Source of the DNA: Phycomyces nitens
Taxonomy: Eukaryota > Mucoromycota > Mucoromycetes > Mucorales > Phycomycetaceae
NCBI GenBank assembly: GCA_022702545.1
Contig: JAHRBC010000008.1
Location: forward strand, 1,302,001-1,366,000
Direction: 5' to 3'
DNA length: 64,000 nt
The translations under genes and the position numbers were made by a program. The number at the start of each line of letters is the position of its first letter. Within the stretch, counting starts at the first letter, position 1. This document shows, piece by piece, positions 1-13,453 of this stretch. The notes under the pieces were generated by a model, which had not been told where the DNA came from, made no database searches, and saw only the letters and a program-made list of their open reading frames with translations.

Positions 1-15
1 TCAAAAAAAAAATAG

Positions 16-3000
16 ACCATTCAAAATGAATGGAAGGTCCTTCAGGCCATCAAAATCAAGCCATCCAGAATCCCAAACCCTAGTCGATCACACGAATTAG
101 ACAGTGACAATTTAGCAGGCCTGAATTCCGAGAGCGATGTAGAATACAGCGATACCAAGAGGATAAGAAACTACGGAGGTCTGGATTCCATTCTCAAGAA
201 ACGAATCACGTCGACTGGAAAAGTGCTATATCAAGTTTCATGGAACAACGGGCGTACGACAGAGGTAAAATAAATAAATAGATAGATATGGATGTGGAAT
301 CGATTTTTTAGAGAGAAAGAGAGAGGGAGATTGATGGATTGATGGATTGGTTTGAATATTTCCCAACTACAGCTTTTATACATATATATTTCATTTCATT
401 TAATTTCTTTCTTACCTTGCTATTCCTTTCTTTTTCCTTTTGAAATTCTTGACAATCAATCAATCAGGAACCACCAAAGAATCTGCATATATTTTACGAA
501 AAGATTGAAGAGTTTGAACACAACCAGCACAAGAAAACCAGCTCGGACAACAACAACAACAATAACAGCAGCGACAATACCAAAAAACCGTTTGGTTTCT
601 CACCCAATTCCAACCGCCCCCGTCGTCTTCAAAGAGGCCAGAAAAAGACAATTAGTTGGAGTGGCACGACTGCAAGCGACAAACACTTTACGAGCGAATC
701 AGACAGTGAGGCAGGTCAAAGAAGGAGTACTCGTAGAAAAAGAAAGGTGGTCGTGTCGACCGACAGCGATGATGACACCAGCGATTCCACCCAACTCCAG
801 ACCAAACCACGCTCAAACGCCAGACCTAAAAAATACCAGGACAAGCCAACTGTCATCAAATACCAGGACTCTGACACACACTGGTCGACGTGTATCAAAT
901 GTAAACAAAGGGGATATCCAAACGGCCTGCCACAATCGACCATCAAAAAAAGAATGTCTGCCTCAGCAAACCAGGACAGAGATGAGTTTCTAGATGACGG
1001 ACTCTCGGAAGGACGTCTGTTGCTGTGCAAGACATGCCCAGCCGGTCTGCACGAGGGCTGTATAGGCCCCAGTTCGAGGGCCAAAAAAAGATACTTAAAG
1101 ACACATGTTGTTAATGGCGAGACTGTGACCCAAGTTCAATGCAGTAGTTGCTCAAGCCAAAAGGCCAATGCGTTTGAAACATTTCCTTCATGTTATCGAT
1201 GTGGAAAGAATAATAGCCATGAAGAGTCCACATGCATTCCAAAAGAAAAAGTATCACAGCTCAAAGACACTTTTAATGCTCTGTCGATTGAACATGATAA
1301 TTCAAATAATCCCAAAATGGATCTAGACACAGAGAAGGAGCGGGAAGAGATAGAAGAAGAAGAAGAAAGGCCAATTGAACCTTTGTTTCGATGTATTCGC
1401 TGTCTCTGTGCTTCTCATATTGAGTGTCTGCCTCCATTTTCAGACAAAGATACTAGATTCCCAAATATGGATGAAGAGGCTCAGGCAAAGGCAGGCCGTC
1501 AATTGTGCTTAAAGACCTGGTCCTGCCCTGATTGTATAGTCTACAACAAAAGGATCGAAAAGGTTCTTACCGGTCGATCCGTGTCTTTGACAGAAGATCC
1601 AGCAAAGGGCACAGTAAAATATCAAAAACCCAAACTTGAATTCCTTGTCAAATGGGAAGACACGTCTTACAGGCATCTGTCGTGGGTACCTGTCGATTGG
1701 GTCAAGCGAATAAACCCTGTGCTTTATAGAATGAATCAGGCAAAGGCTGATCCAGACAACTTTTTGCCAGAAGACAAGGTCGTTTTGAACGAGTGGCTCT
1801 TTGTCGACCGGATCCTTGACATGGAATCTGGCACACAACGTATCCTGGCAAAGTATTCTGGGCGGCCATACAACGAAGGTCTGTCTAGAAAGATCCAAGA
1901 TCAATTGGGTCCACTGTATATTAATCTTCGTCTTTGAATATATATATATGTATATATGTGTATATATAAATCATACATGAATGGTTCTAGCTTGCTGGGA
2001 CACACCGCCTCCAGTGGACTCAGAGTACTTTCCGGCCTACAAAGAAGCCTTGCGTAGGTACCAGCTTGGCCAAAAGATACAGCCGCCTGCAAAAATGAAG
2101 ATTAGGATCGAAGAGGTCAGGGCAGTGGCCACCCGAGAAAGCTATGCCAAGCACGAACTCAAAAAGCAGCCGGATTTCATAAAGGGAGGAACCCTGATGC
2201 CCCATCAGCTGGATGGTCTCAAGCAAGTCGTCTGTTTAAATCTGCAAAGACGCTTGGGTTTGCTAAACATACATTCTATAGTTGGATGCTTTATCAATGG
2301 GAACGTGGCCAGCCCTGTATTCTTGCCGATGATATGGGTCTAGGTAAGCCACCAAAAACTCAAGAGAAGCATAGTATAGTATGGTATTGATATAGATAGA
2401 TAATCAATAGGAAAAACCATCCAGATGGTCGTGTTTGTCTATTACTTGCTCAAGAAATTCGGAATCTACCCCTTTGCAATCGTTGTACCAAACAGTACGG
2501 CCGAAAACTGGCTGCGAGAGTTCAACAAGTGGGCCCCAGACATGGTAGTCGTGCCCTACCATGGCACAGCAAAGGCACGCGAACTGGCACGAAAGCACGA
2601 GATTTTTACGACCGACAATGGGACTGGGAACCGAAAGATACGCTGCCATGCAGTCATCCTGACCTATGAATCTGCGCTGTCTGATATTGGGTACTTTAAA
2701 GGCTCTGTATTTTGGCCGGGTCTTGTTGTAGACGAAGCCCATCGCCTAAAGAACGATGCAAGTCTATTGTTCCAAAAGCTCCATTCATTAAACTTTAACC
2801 ACTCGGTTTTGCTGACAGGTAAATAGGTCCTGGATTCCTTTAGATGCCTCAGTGTCCTAACCATCTAGCCATATTCTTGACCTTTTTTATTATTATTGAT
2901 TCAACAATACAGGAACACCACTGCAGAACAATATCCGAGAACTGATGAACATTATGCATTTCATTGATCCCCCAAAGTTCAAAAACCTAAAGGACCTAGA

Positions 3001-6000
3001 AGATAAATACGGCGAACTGTCCCATGAAACTGTTCAGGAACTCCACGAACAGCTCAAACCCTACTTTCTCAGACGAACAAAGAAGAATGCCCTCAAGGAC
3101 CTACCACCAAAATCCGAAATCATCGTGCCAGTCTCAATGACCAGTCTTCAAAAGGAAGTCTACAAGAACATCCTGAGCCAGAACATCGTGTCGTTTGCAA
3201 ACTTTTCAGTTGGAGAAAAGCCGGCCAACAATGCGAGCCGAGCAAGTCGCAATATTCTGATGGACCTACGAAAGACATTGAACCATCCGTACCTGATAGA
3301 CGGCATCGAAGTCGAACAGTCCAGTCCAGACGCAACCCATCGGGCCCTCATTGACGCATGTGGCAAACTCAGGATCCTTCACCAGATGCTGCCCAGACTG
3401 AAGCGAGACGGACACCGTGTCTTGATCTTCTCGACCCTTAGACTGACCCTGGACGTTCTGGAAGACTATTTGAGAACCGAAGACTACAAGTACCTGCGCT
3501 TGGACGGAAGCTGTTCTCAGCTGGAAAGAATCGGTGCCATTGATTCCTTTAATGCTCCAAACTCCAAAGACTTTGTGTTTCTCCTTACCACCCGAGCAGG
3601 AGGTGTTGGTATCAACCTTGCGACTGCAGACACGGTCATCGTCTGGGATCCTGATTCTAACCCTCACGCAGATATGCAGGCCATTAGCAGAGCCCATCGC
3701 ATTGGCCAAAAGAACCCTGTGCTTGTCCTAAAGTTCATGACACGACTTTCGGCCGAGGAAAAGATTGTCCATGTGGCAAAGAAGAAGATGGTCCTAGATC
3801 ACTTGGTGGTAGACAAGATGGACGACGACGATCTCGAATCAAATGATATAGAAAGTATTCTAAAGTACGGCTCAAAGGCCCTGTTTGAAGGAGACAATTC
3901 CAAAGACATTAGCTACGACTCGACAGCCATTGATAAACTGTTGGATCGGTCTAATATTGTCAAGCAAGACTCGGAAGCAGTCGAAGAGGCTACGGATGAC
4001 GGAGAAAAACCGCTTTCGTTTTCATTTGCAAAGGTCTGGAGTTCGGGTCCGGATGCTTCTGGAGAGGAAAAGATTGATGAGTTGGCGGACGACAGGCAGG
4101 AAGATGTAGACACTGATTTCTGGAACAGGTTCCTAGAGAGCAAGCGTAATGAAAAGAAAAAGATTAAGGAAGCAGACGAAGAGCTCGGAAGAGGAGCGCG
4201 CAGGAGGGCAAAGATTGTAAGTTTGTCAGCCTAGAGATCCAAAATGTGAACAAATGAATCTCAAAAAAATATATATTTAGAGCTACTTTGATGAAGAGGA
4301 TCAAAGAAAGAACAAGCATAGCTCGAAAAAGGGCAAGGAGGTTGATAATAGAATGTCAGATAACGAAGACCCAGAGTTTGTTGCAAGGGGATCCGAAAAT
4401 GAAGATGACGATTCCGTCGTCTCAATGGACTCGGATCATAACCTTGTTTCTGTTTCGGCTGATAAGACGACCGATGGAACTGAACAGCCTACACCACCAG
4501 TCCACGATCCAAGCGTCCAGGGCCAGGACCAGGACCACAACCAGAACCAAAACCAGAACCAGAACAAACCCCCTAGTTCAAGAAAGGCATCTGGCAGTGC
4601 ACGCAGGGGACGAGGCAAGATTATTCAGCACACCAGTTCACGACAAAAGGACGTGCCAACGTCATTTTCACAAAACCAATTGACCTACAGCCTGAACAAT
4701 AACACCTACCTAACGAACTCTGCGACCCAGGAACAAGGACTGGAAAATATGATTTCGCTCCAAGACCAAGAGGAAATGTACAAACACTACATGATCTGCC
4801 AAAACCAGCTAACCACGCTAAAGGAAACCTATCAGAATACCGATCTTTCAACCTCTGCTCCGTACCTGAAAGCTTATTCCGAGATTGCCAATACCTATAA
4901 CAAAAAGATCACTGAAATTAGGAAAAAATATGCTGGTAGATCGGCCACCGGTCAGACTGCTGCTCCCCAGACGGGTACCTCTTCAACCCAACCCATGGCT
5001 GGCCCATCGACTACTCAAACCGCCACTAACCAAACTATATCCTCTATCCTCCCCCCAATGCATCCTGTGCCTGTTGCCTTGACTCATCCCAACCCAAACT
5101 CATCTTTACAACATTTGCAATCATCAAACAATCTCGCTCAGCAACAAACCAATTTCCGAGTCCAACTCCAGACTCAGGCAAACTTGGAACGAAAGCAAAA
5201 TCGCCCAAAGAAAACGCCTGAAGAAAAGGAAATTCCAAAGACCAAAACTATGTCAAAGGCACAGGAAAGGGTACGGGCTCATGAGAAGATCATCGCCCAG
5301 ATAACCTTGAATATGGAACAGGCCAGACGTTACGTCCAAGCCCGCCAGCCTGATGCACAGGGAAACAATGTGGCTTCATCCAGAGTATCTCTGAACCTTT
5401 CCTCGGTCGATGACCACACCCAACTACCTGCCCTGAGACTATCCAGTTCACCCACCATTGAGACTGAACAGGCTCATCACTCGAGACAAACCCAACCGCC
5501 ATTAAATAACACTCTTCAGTCTCACCAGCAACAGACATACACTCAGACCCAATCTAATATCTCGCTGGCCAATCTAGAGTACACACACAAAAGCAGTGAA
5601 GCCTATCTGACATTAGAGGCTCAGCGACGTGCTCAACAAAAGGCACTGGCAGAACAATGGGCGCTGAACCGAGCCACTCAACAACAGCTGGGTGAATCTA
5701 GCCTTCAAGACTCGGCTACTCTTCAGTACAACTCTCGCCCATCTCAGAATACTAATGACCGGGTCGATTCAACGCGTTCTCCGACAGTTGGAAGCATGGC
5801 TACTGATACCAATATGCCAATATCCCAGCTAAAGAACAATTCAGAGGCATTTAAGGGTGGAGTATTTGAAAAGGTCTCCAAGGAGTGGAATAATATAGTA
5901 TACACCTTTGAAGCCGGCCACACACAGCAGCAGCCAGTTGAGACCTCAGTCAATAGTCTCAGTACCTTTACACCCAGCTTCAACACCCTCCAGACTACAT

Positions 6001-6707
6001 CCAACCCTTCATCTCAAACCAACTATCAAACATACAATCCACAACTTCAATATTTTCAGCAGCAACTCATCCAACAGCAAAAATTAAAATTACAGCAGAA
6101 ACAGCAGCAGGAATTACAGCAACAACAGCAACAACAATTAAAATTACAGCAACAGCAACAGCAGGAATTACAGCAACAACAGCAATTAAAATTACAGCAG
6201 CAACAGCAATTAAAATTACAACAGCAGCAGCAGCAGCAAGAATTACAGCAGCAGCAGCAAGAATTACAGCAGCAGCAGCAAGAATTACAGCAGCAGCAGC
6301 AATTAAAATTACAGCAACAGCAACAGCAACAGCAGCAGCAGGAATTACAACAGCAATTACAACAGCAATTACAACAGCAATTACAACAGCAATTACAAAA
6401 GCAGCAGCAGCAACAAAGGATTCAGCAGCAGCAACAACAAATGGCACAACAACAACAGCAACAAATGGCTCAACAACAGAGATCTACGATCGACAATGGT
6501 TCTCAGGTCTATAGCTGTCTGCTGTGCACTTCGGAACACCGTCGTGTGGATTCTTGCCCTCACATGTACTCGGTTGAGCATATCCAAAAAGCCTACTCGA
6601 GATTAAACGAATGGAGTATGGACGAGGCTTCAAGATCAAGACTTCGGCAAGAACTGGATTCGCTAATGACAAAGGCAACCTCGTACAACAACAGTATGAA
6701 TTTCTGA
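16..6707 (+). CDS. CHD/Mit1-like chromatin-remodelling ATPase, 5' partial
   Basis: ATP-dependent nucleosome remodeller of the CHD group, closest in layout to fission-yeast Mit1 of the SHREC silencing complex (family assignment by motif, nuclear). Exons 16-264, 468-1878, 1991-2222, 2282-2343, 2411-2818, 2913-4216, 4281-6707, in frame throughout, give 2030 residues; the start lies upstream because 13-15 is a stop/acceptor TAG. Domains: a chromodomain across exons 1-2 (residues ~46-100), Cys/His clusters like PHD fingers (~225-445), a second chromodomain (LEFLVKWEDTSYRHLSW, ~474), a third half (YNEACWDTPPP), then the SNF2 core: DDMGLGKTIQ (~651), DEAH (~758), LLTGTPLQNN, and SRAHRIGQ (~1050). 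The C-terminal 800 residues are Gln/Asn/Ser-rich, with a long polyQ tract and a final Cys-rich motif (CLLC, SCPH) at ~1967. The catalytic motifs look intact. Mi-2/CHD3-type is the alternative name. Confidence 0.88.
2223..2281 (+). other. GC-AG intron in the remodeller gene
   Basis: A 59-nt intron that starts GCAAGT instead of GTAAGT and ends in TATAG. Only this pair of sites rejoins the conserved helicase motif (HQLDGLN then WMLYQWE) in frame; no GT donor nearby does so. The upstream half of motif I (DDMGLG) lies in the next 62-nt exon. Confidence 0.8.
6058..6480 (+). repeat. CAG/CAA tract encoding a periodic Gln-rich segment
   Basis: About 420 bp of mixed CAG and CAA codons in the last exon of the remodeller. 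The encoded tract (residues ~1814-1955) is not pure polyQ: it is punctuated by ELQ and LKLQ inserts every 5-9 residues, so a charged or leucine residue recurs on one face of a possible helix. Mixed codons reduce slippage, so the tract is probably selected as protein rather than being a recent expansion (inference). Confidence 0.85.
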
Positions 6708-7080
6708 AAATACAAATAAATTGAATTTCTATTTGTTTTATTTTAAAGAGACTAGTAGTAATTTTCTTTAGCACCAATATTAAATAAATGTAAGAAAAAA
6801 AATATTTTTTTTCAAAAAATAAAAATAAGAGGGATTATTCAAAATACAATTTAAATAGCAACAAGAGATGGATAATAGTTTGTTTGTTTTTTTGAGGGGG
6901 AGAGAGAGATGGGATGGGATGGGGGATGGGGGATGGGGGGGATGTGCTTCTTTCTTTTTTAGAGATTTTAAATAATAATAATAAAATATATATATATAAG
7001 AGAGAGAGAGATAGACGGAGAGAAAAGGTGGGCGGCTTTGAATAGATGAAGTGGAATAAGGGAGGGAGGAATATATATAT
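6708..7080. other. Convergent 3' intergenic region
   Basis: 373 bp between the stop of the remodeller (+) and the stop of the GDP-mannose pyrophosphorylase (-). It is AT-rich, with an A-rich stretch and a GGGATGG-type purine run at 6893-6941. Candidate polyadenylation signals (AATAAA-like) occur on both strands. No gene seen. Confidence 0.6.
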
Positions 7081-8383
7081 CTACATGATAATCTGGGGCT
7101 CGGTGATGTTGACAGAGATGGTCTTGTGTGGAAGAATTGAGCCACCATTGACATAGATCTCATCGCTGATTGTCACATCATCACCAAGCACAGAGCAGCC
7201 TTCGAGTCGAGACCAGCGACCAACTGAAGAATGCCAGCCAACGATGCTGGAGTTGACCCAGGCAAAGTCTTTGATCTTGGCCCCCTCGAGGATAACACAT
7301 CTCTGCAGACGCACACCATCGCCAATAACACAGTTGGGACCTACTACCACATTAGGACCAATACGGCAGTCTTTGCCAATCTTTGCAGAGGGGTGGACAA
7401 GCACGTTGCCCTTGTGGACATAGTCGATGCTTGGGTTGGCGAGTTCTTGGGGATGCTTCTTTGACATGTGGCTGAGGTAGAGACATGTTCCGGTCAAAAA
7501 GTCCTTTGGCTGACCGACGTCCATCCAGAATCCCTCGAGATCAAAGGTATGGAGCTGGCCGTCCTGGGCGATTCTAGGGAAGATTTCTTTTTCGATCGAG
7601 GTGGGCTTCAACTATAGAAACATTAGAGGACTGACTGACTTTGATATATATATGTATATGGCTTACCTCGATGCGATCAAGGACAGTTGGGTTAAAGATG
7701 TAGATACCGGCATTGATCTTGTTGCTGATAAACACCTTTGGCTTCTCAACAAAACGGTCAATCTTTGTGGATTCCAAGTGGTTGACAACGACACCGTACT
7801 TTGAGGGATCGTCTACTTTGGTGACCTATAACAATCAGACAGGTTAACCAAAGAACATCTTGGCAAAACCTTGGTGTGTACACTTACCACAATGGTTCCC
7901 TCGTTTCTGTGATTAATATGGAAATCTCTCAGCTGCTCAAAGGGATAATCGCAAATGACATCACTGTTCAACACAAAGAACGGGCTATCGTCCTTTGAGA
8001 GGATCTCTCTAGCCAAAGCGAGAGGACCAGCTGTGCCAAGAGGTTCGGTCTCAACAGAGAAAGTGATGGTCACGTTGTATTCCTTTTCGTATTCCTTTAG
8101 GGCAGCCACCATGATTTCTGGTCGATAATTGACAGCCAAGACAATATCCGTGACGCCAGCCTGAGTAATTTGTAAGTAAAGGCCAGGTCAATAGTTTGGA
8201 TGGCTTACCTTTGCCAGGCTCTCAATCTGATGGAGAATCATGGGTCTGTTGGCAAACTCGACAAGAGGCTTGGGGAGGGTGAGGGTGAGAGGTCTGAGAC
8301 GGGTACCGAAACCTGACAAGAAGGTTTTTAGTGGTTTCCAAGGTGATTTGATTGTTACCTCCAACGAGAATAAGTGCTTTCAT
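7081..8383 (-). CDS. mpg1: Mannose-1-phosphate guanylyltransferase (GDP-mannose pyrophosphorylase)
   Basis: Makes GDP-mannose from mannose-1-phosphate and GTP in the cytosol, the donor for N-/O-glycans, GPI anchors and wall mannans. Coding exons on the minus strand: 8359-8383, 8209-8312, 7888-8160, 7667-7825, 7081-7611; 363 residues, the usual length for fungal Mpg1/Psa1. The start is the ATG at 8383, giving [18 protein letters not shown], the family's nucleotide-binding signature; exon 1 is only 25 nt and splits the GG of this motif. Further landmarks are [31 protein letters not shown] and a C-terminal left-handed beta-helix of hexad repeats ([16 protein letters not shown]). All introns are GT-AG and 46-62 nt long. 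Ordinary housekeeping gene, no defects seen. The symbol follows fungal usage; psa1/srb1 are synonyms. Confidence 0.95.
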
Positions 8384-11300
8384 AATGTATTGATTTTTAG
8401 ATGAGATGAGAAGAGATGAAGAGAAGGGCAAGGGAGTAATGAATTTTTGGATTAATGGCTATTTATATAATCAGTTGCACAGACTCTCTTGGACAGGCCA
8501 AGAAATGAGTCGGAACCTCCAATGAAAAGCGCGCACCTCATCATGAAATCCGCCAAATTCCGCTCTGTTCTTGCAGATCCCTTGCACTCAATTACAAGAC
8601 CCCAAAAAGAGTACTGTTGTGATTAGACGATCATTTTGGCCAGAATCTCAATCGTCTCACAAACTCTGTCTGAATCACAACAGGTATAATTCATATAGAA
8701 TTGTCTAGAGGCCTAATATAAGATTTATTGGCTGGTATGTGAATCAGACAAAGAATGGCCATGGGGCACACTGCCAAGAGAAACAAAACTTATTGTGAGT
8801 TAAAGAGCAATGCAATCCTAAATATCATTTCTTGGCTGGCACTAATTTCAATATGCACCTACATCCTTTATTCCTAAAGGCCTTGAGCAACTTGTGAATC
8901 TTGAGAAACATGCCATTTTGTATCTTTATCAACCAAATAGATCTCACTCCGCTTAATTCGAGGCTGATTAGCTTTGCCTTTAAACAGAAGTGATGTCGTT
9001 TATTTGGAGGAGAATCAAATCTAAAAATACCCTTTTTTAGGCCATCGTATCCAAGCAGTCACTCTAGTATTCTCGCTCAAGACGAAAATTATGCAAGTGT
9101 TGTATTGATAAATGTTGAAGCTAAAGGTGTCTAAAGAGGTGTATGTGCAATAGATTGCAAGTATTGTTGAGCAATATGTGTCAGTTTTGATCGATGCATT
9201 GTCTAGTCTTGCAATTAAGACAGCAACACGTTTTCTAAATGAAATTACATCTATTTTGAAAAGCAGAACAGTTTTGTCTTGTAGACTGCCAATAGACATT
9301 GTCACTAATATTTTAAACATCTACTAGGCATTAGTATATTTGATTTGTTGAGAAACGTCTTTATACATATATATATTTACATATATACATATATATATTC
9401 ATATATACATTATATCATCAATTCACATCATAATTCCGATTAAATTTTAATCTCTTATTATTGTCAAGGGTCTGGTTAGATTCTCTAAAGAAGTTCATAA
9501 CATACACAAAATACTCGCCAGAATATATAGCTTTTTTGCGCAACTTAAATCTTGTTGATTGCACCACAGAAAATTCAAGCCCATCCAAAAAGAATGTCAT
9601 GGCAACCAACCACGTTGCCTGATCAACGTGAACAGACAATTGAAAAAAATATATATAGCCAGCCCTACCGCTTGGGCTACTCCACACCCACATGGCTCAC
9701 AAGAGATGTGTGTCTCTAACAAAAGCTATCGATAGCTTATTATTGGATAAGCCCACGATTCGCAGCCTCCACTTGATTTTTTTCAAGTAATTTACTGTCG
9801 AGACAAGAATTCCAGTGCTCGGGTTTTAGACTCTAGAATATTATGCACATTTTTATCAACATTAAGAATAGGTGGGTACATTTTAGCCATGGGACAATTA
9901 AGGTGGCATCTCATGCACTCTACCTTGCATTCATCTACCTCTGCCCCCCCACACACCCACACCCTGTTAGAAACCCGCCAAAAGAGAATAAAGCAAGATG
10001 GCCAACAACAACAACAACAAAAATAAAATGCACGAGTGCTTAACCAGAGAGATCGACAAAGGGAAACAATAGGGTGCATTGCAGTGTACCCATAAACCAA
10101 ATCGACTAAACTTACGACTTTTGCTGCTGTTGCTGTTGCTGCTGCTGCTGCTCGCCACAGGTCCAAACCACAACTTTATTTGATAGGTATCTTGTACACT
10201 GCCCAATTCATAAATTTCACTAGAAAATAATTTGATCTTTTTTTTTTGCAATAGACCGATTGTGTCCCCCCCTTTTTTTATATAAATATAGTTGGCCCCT
10301 TGAGCAGGTCTGTACAATTGCCAAGGAAAATAAAATAAAAAATAAAATAGAGTGTCACCGACTGGATGACTAGGAGAATTTACTGATCAGAATTCCGGGT
10401 TTTTGCATCAATTTATACTTTGGGATTTACATGCTTTGGGTGATTCCAAATGACACTATTGACCAACACTCGTAGTCTATAAAACACATCATTTTAAAAA
10501 AAAATCCACCCCCACTAGATCGCCATGGAATCCATTGTTTTCTGCTGGTTGATCTTGAAATTCTGCCCTAGAGGCTCGATTTCAAAACAAGAACAATAGA
10601 GACACTGACAATATTTAGAAACCTCCTAATAGAGTAATTGAACGCGTTTGAATGTGGTCTTGGTCCCAAACTATTAGTATACATCCCAATAATTTAACCA
10701 GAGTTGTTGCTCAGCCTACATTATCGCTGTTTCATCCTCCCCTCCACATTGTGCCAAAACGAAACCAAAGAGACTTAAAAAAAAAAGAGCTGATTACAAG
10801 TATTATACTTTTGACATTGTACTCTCTAGGCCTGTGGGGGTTTTTTTGCTGTTGTTGCAAAATGCTATAATTGAAGATTATCTCACAAACAATCCTCAAA
10901 ATGCCATTTGTATAAAGTGCAACGGTGTCCATTCTAAAAAGTATCATTAAAAAAGATTATTAGATGGGCTGCCCTTATTCCATATCCCACAAGAGTCTAT
11001 ATATTTTGTGTGCGTGTGTGTGTTTAAGCGTATGTTGAATACAAAGAGCCAAATCAATTTCTATTGGCCAGTATTGGATCGCCTAATACATTCTGATTTT
11101 AATTTGGTAAGCGGCATTTGTAATATACCTTGATAACAATCGTGTGACGTCAATTATTCACAAAAATGGTATTTCGAGGGTATTTACAGAACAAATGAGA
11201 ACGAACCAAGCCTTTTTAGTAACAAAAAAAAGTACAGTCAAGGACACCCAGAAAATGCACATCTTTATATTTAAATGGCCTCGAGAAGCTCAAAAATTAC

Positions 11301-12982
11301 GAAAAATGATACTTTGAAAGTGTACAATTTGGCATCAATACAGCCAACACAACATTGGACCTATCCCGAGAATAAAATAATAGTATGCCAGCCATTCTGT
11401 GTTTGTGGACCTTGACTGTTTTTAATATCCTAAATTCCATGATATTTAGCATCATATCCAAAGTAGCAAGGTACTAATCAACGCAATTCAAGATCATTTG
11501 GCTTTGAAAAAAACAGATCCCAAAGAATCCTTGACAATACTGGGGGATAATGTGGATATAACAAAGCATATTGCGCTTCACAATCGCTCGTTTTCCTCAA
11601 AGAGAAAAAAAAGGAAAGTGTTTGAAAGAAAAACACTCGATAGTTCTGTTGAGTGTCAAGGAATGGGACATCAAACTCTTGCTAGCATGGACTCGACAAA
11701 TTAAACTGGGAAATATGCTTATGCAAAATCATCTACCCAAAGCCTTGCAAAAGATTTAGTATTTTCTTTGTATAGATCTTGAAACGACTCTTTTTTAAAA
11801 AAAAAAGAGTACATTAGCGAGCGCCGTTCATTTTCCAATAATTTAAACTCTTGGGGTCAACTATGGGAAAAGGCGGTCAATAGTGGTAATTCCAATTTCA
11901 CTTGTTTTCTTTCCTCAAGAATGGCAACGGCCAATGTTTGACAGGAGTCCAAGAAAAGAGACACTTTTTTAATCACTTTATTATTATTTTTTGAATGATA
12001 CAGAGTATGTAAAAGGTTCAAAAGACAATATTTAGCCGTTTTATAAGAGTCTGGTACTGATGGTAGCTACTTTTATCAAAACAAGGTAGCCTGGTCTATT
12101 TAAAATTGAGAAACATCAAAAAAGGACCAAAGGCTCGGCTCAATTTATTTGGGGTAGCCGTCAGACAATTCATACCCGAGTCTCGATAAATTGGAAGCCT
12201 CCTAAGCCTACATCCTTGGCGTGCTAAACCAAACTCTACAAGGAGTACAAAACATGTCGACAGTACATGTTTTATAGATGTAGTGCTTGGATGTGGAATA
12301 TCGATTGACTATTGTTGAAGAAAATAAATTTGTGCAGACTCTTTGATACATGAAATCTATTTTCTGATTACTATAACGTTGATATCTTGGTGTGCTTGTA
12401 AGTATTGGGAATATATACGAAGTTTATATCGTTTTCCGAGAATAAAAAAGGGGGACAAGTCTCTGTATCTGCTATTACAAAGTAACACAGCCAGGAATAC
12501 CCTACATGATCTTTCAGATGTTATGAATCTGAAAAATAACAAGGTGAAACTTTTTAATAGTTCAACAGTGCTTTCTTGCGCACGTCTATAATCAATCATG
12601 CTACTGACAGATAGTTTCACCGTGTTATCAATAATGTTTCAAAAAAAAACTATTGGTAACTGGTACCTTTAATATTTTCAATAGATAATACCGTTGTATC
12701 TATTTCCGCTAAAACTTAAACAACTGCAACATAATATCCTGATATAATCCAAGACGATAAAAGTCGAGCGAGTATACGTTTGGCAAATGGGTGCATATAT
12801 GGATTTGTTTTATTTTTTTCTTTTATTCTTTTTTGACTGATCGTTATAGTCTATCAAAAGTAGAAATCAAGCCTTGTTATCCGGTATGAGACCCTGATGG
12901 TACTACTGCAATATATTACATGGTTACTAAAACAAATTGGACGTTTATAGCCTCTGTCAAAAGGTATAAATAAAAAAAGCCA
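8384..12982. other. 4.6-kb gene-poor AT-rich region
   Basis: The first few hundred bases hold the promoter of the GDP-mannose pyrophosphorylase. Beyond that I see only short, unconvincing ORFs (at most 124 codons) with no recognisable motif, homopolymer A/T runs, a short TGC/GCT triplet run near 10129-10152 and scattered AT dinucleotide runs (9364-9415). An A-box-like sequence of a tRNA-type promoter occurs around 9660-9685 (minus), but no clover-leaf could be built. It probably consists of decayed repeats. Confidence 0.5.
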
Positions 12983-13453
12983 TTTATTCAATATGGGATG
13001 GGTCTACACTATACTTTTCTAAAACCAGTCGTATACTATCCATGAAAAAAGAAAACACCTTTCACATGGTCTCTTGTATATACTCTTTGGCCAGATCCTC
13101 TCTTAACTGCTTCAATGTCGCATATTTGGCTTACCTTGACGCATATTATAAGTCAATCTATTTCAGTTGGTCTGTGTGGTATACATGCCACAGTTGAGTA
13201 GACACAAAACCTTGGACATTTTGTTTTGACAATATCACAATACTAGATGACATTTACAACCTTCCCTGCACAATCATAGGGCGGGTAAAATGTTCAACCC
13301 ATCTTTCTTTCTTTTTAAAAAAAAAGCTCAAGCAACGATACAGTGATCTTATTTTGTTAATAATAATAAGAAAGAATACAAGGCAAACTTCAAGTTTAAA
13401 AGATTTAATGTATTTTAAAATACTTCTTTTATTTTTAAGGAACAACGGTACGG

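Noticed and set aside
352..993. 213-codon plus-strand ORF
   Set aside because: It covers an intron and a shifted frame of exon 2 of the CHD-like gene; the coding frame there gives the chromodomain.
6067..6447. Long antisense ORF of Ala/Val/Ile repeats
   Set aside because: Reverse complement of the CAG/CAA tract; the same artefact occurs at 52680-53012.
9655..9700. tRNA-like A-box (TAGCCCAAGCGG on minus strand)
   Set aside because: No matching B-box at the proper distance and no clover-leaf pairing found by eye.
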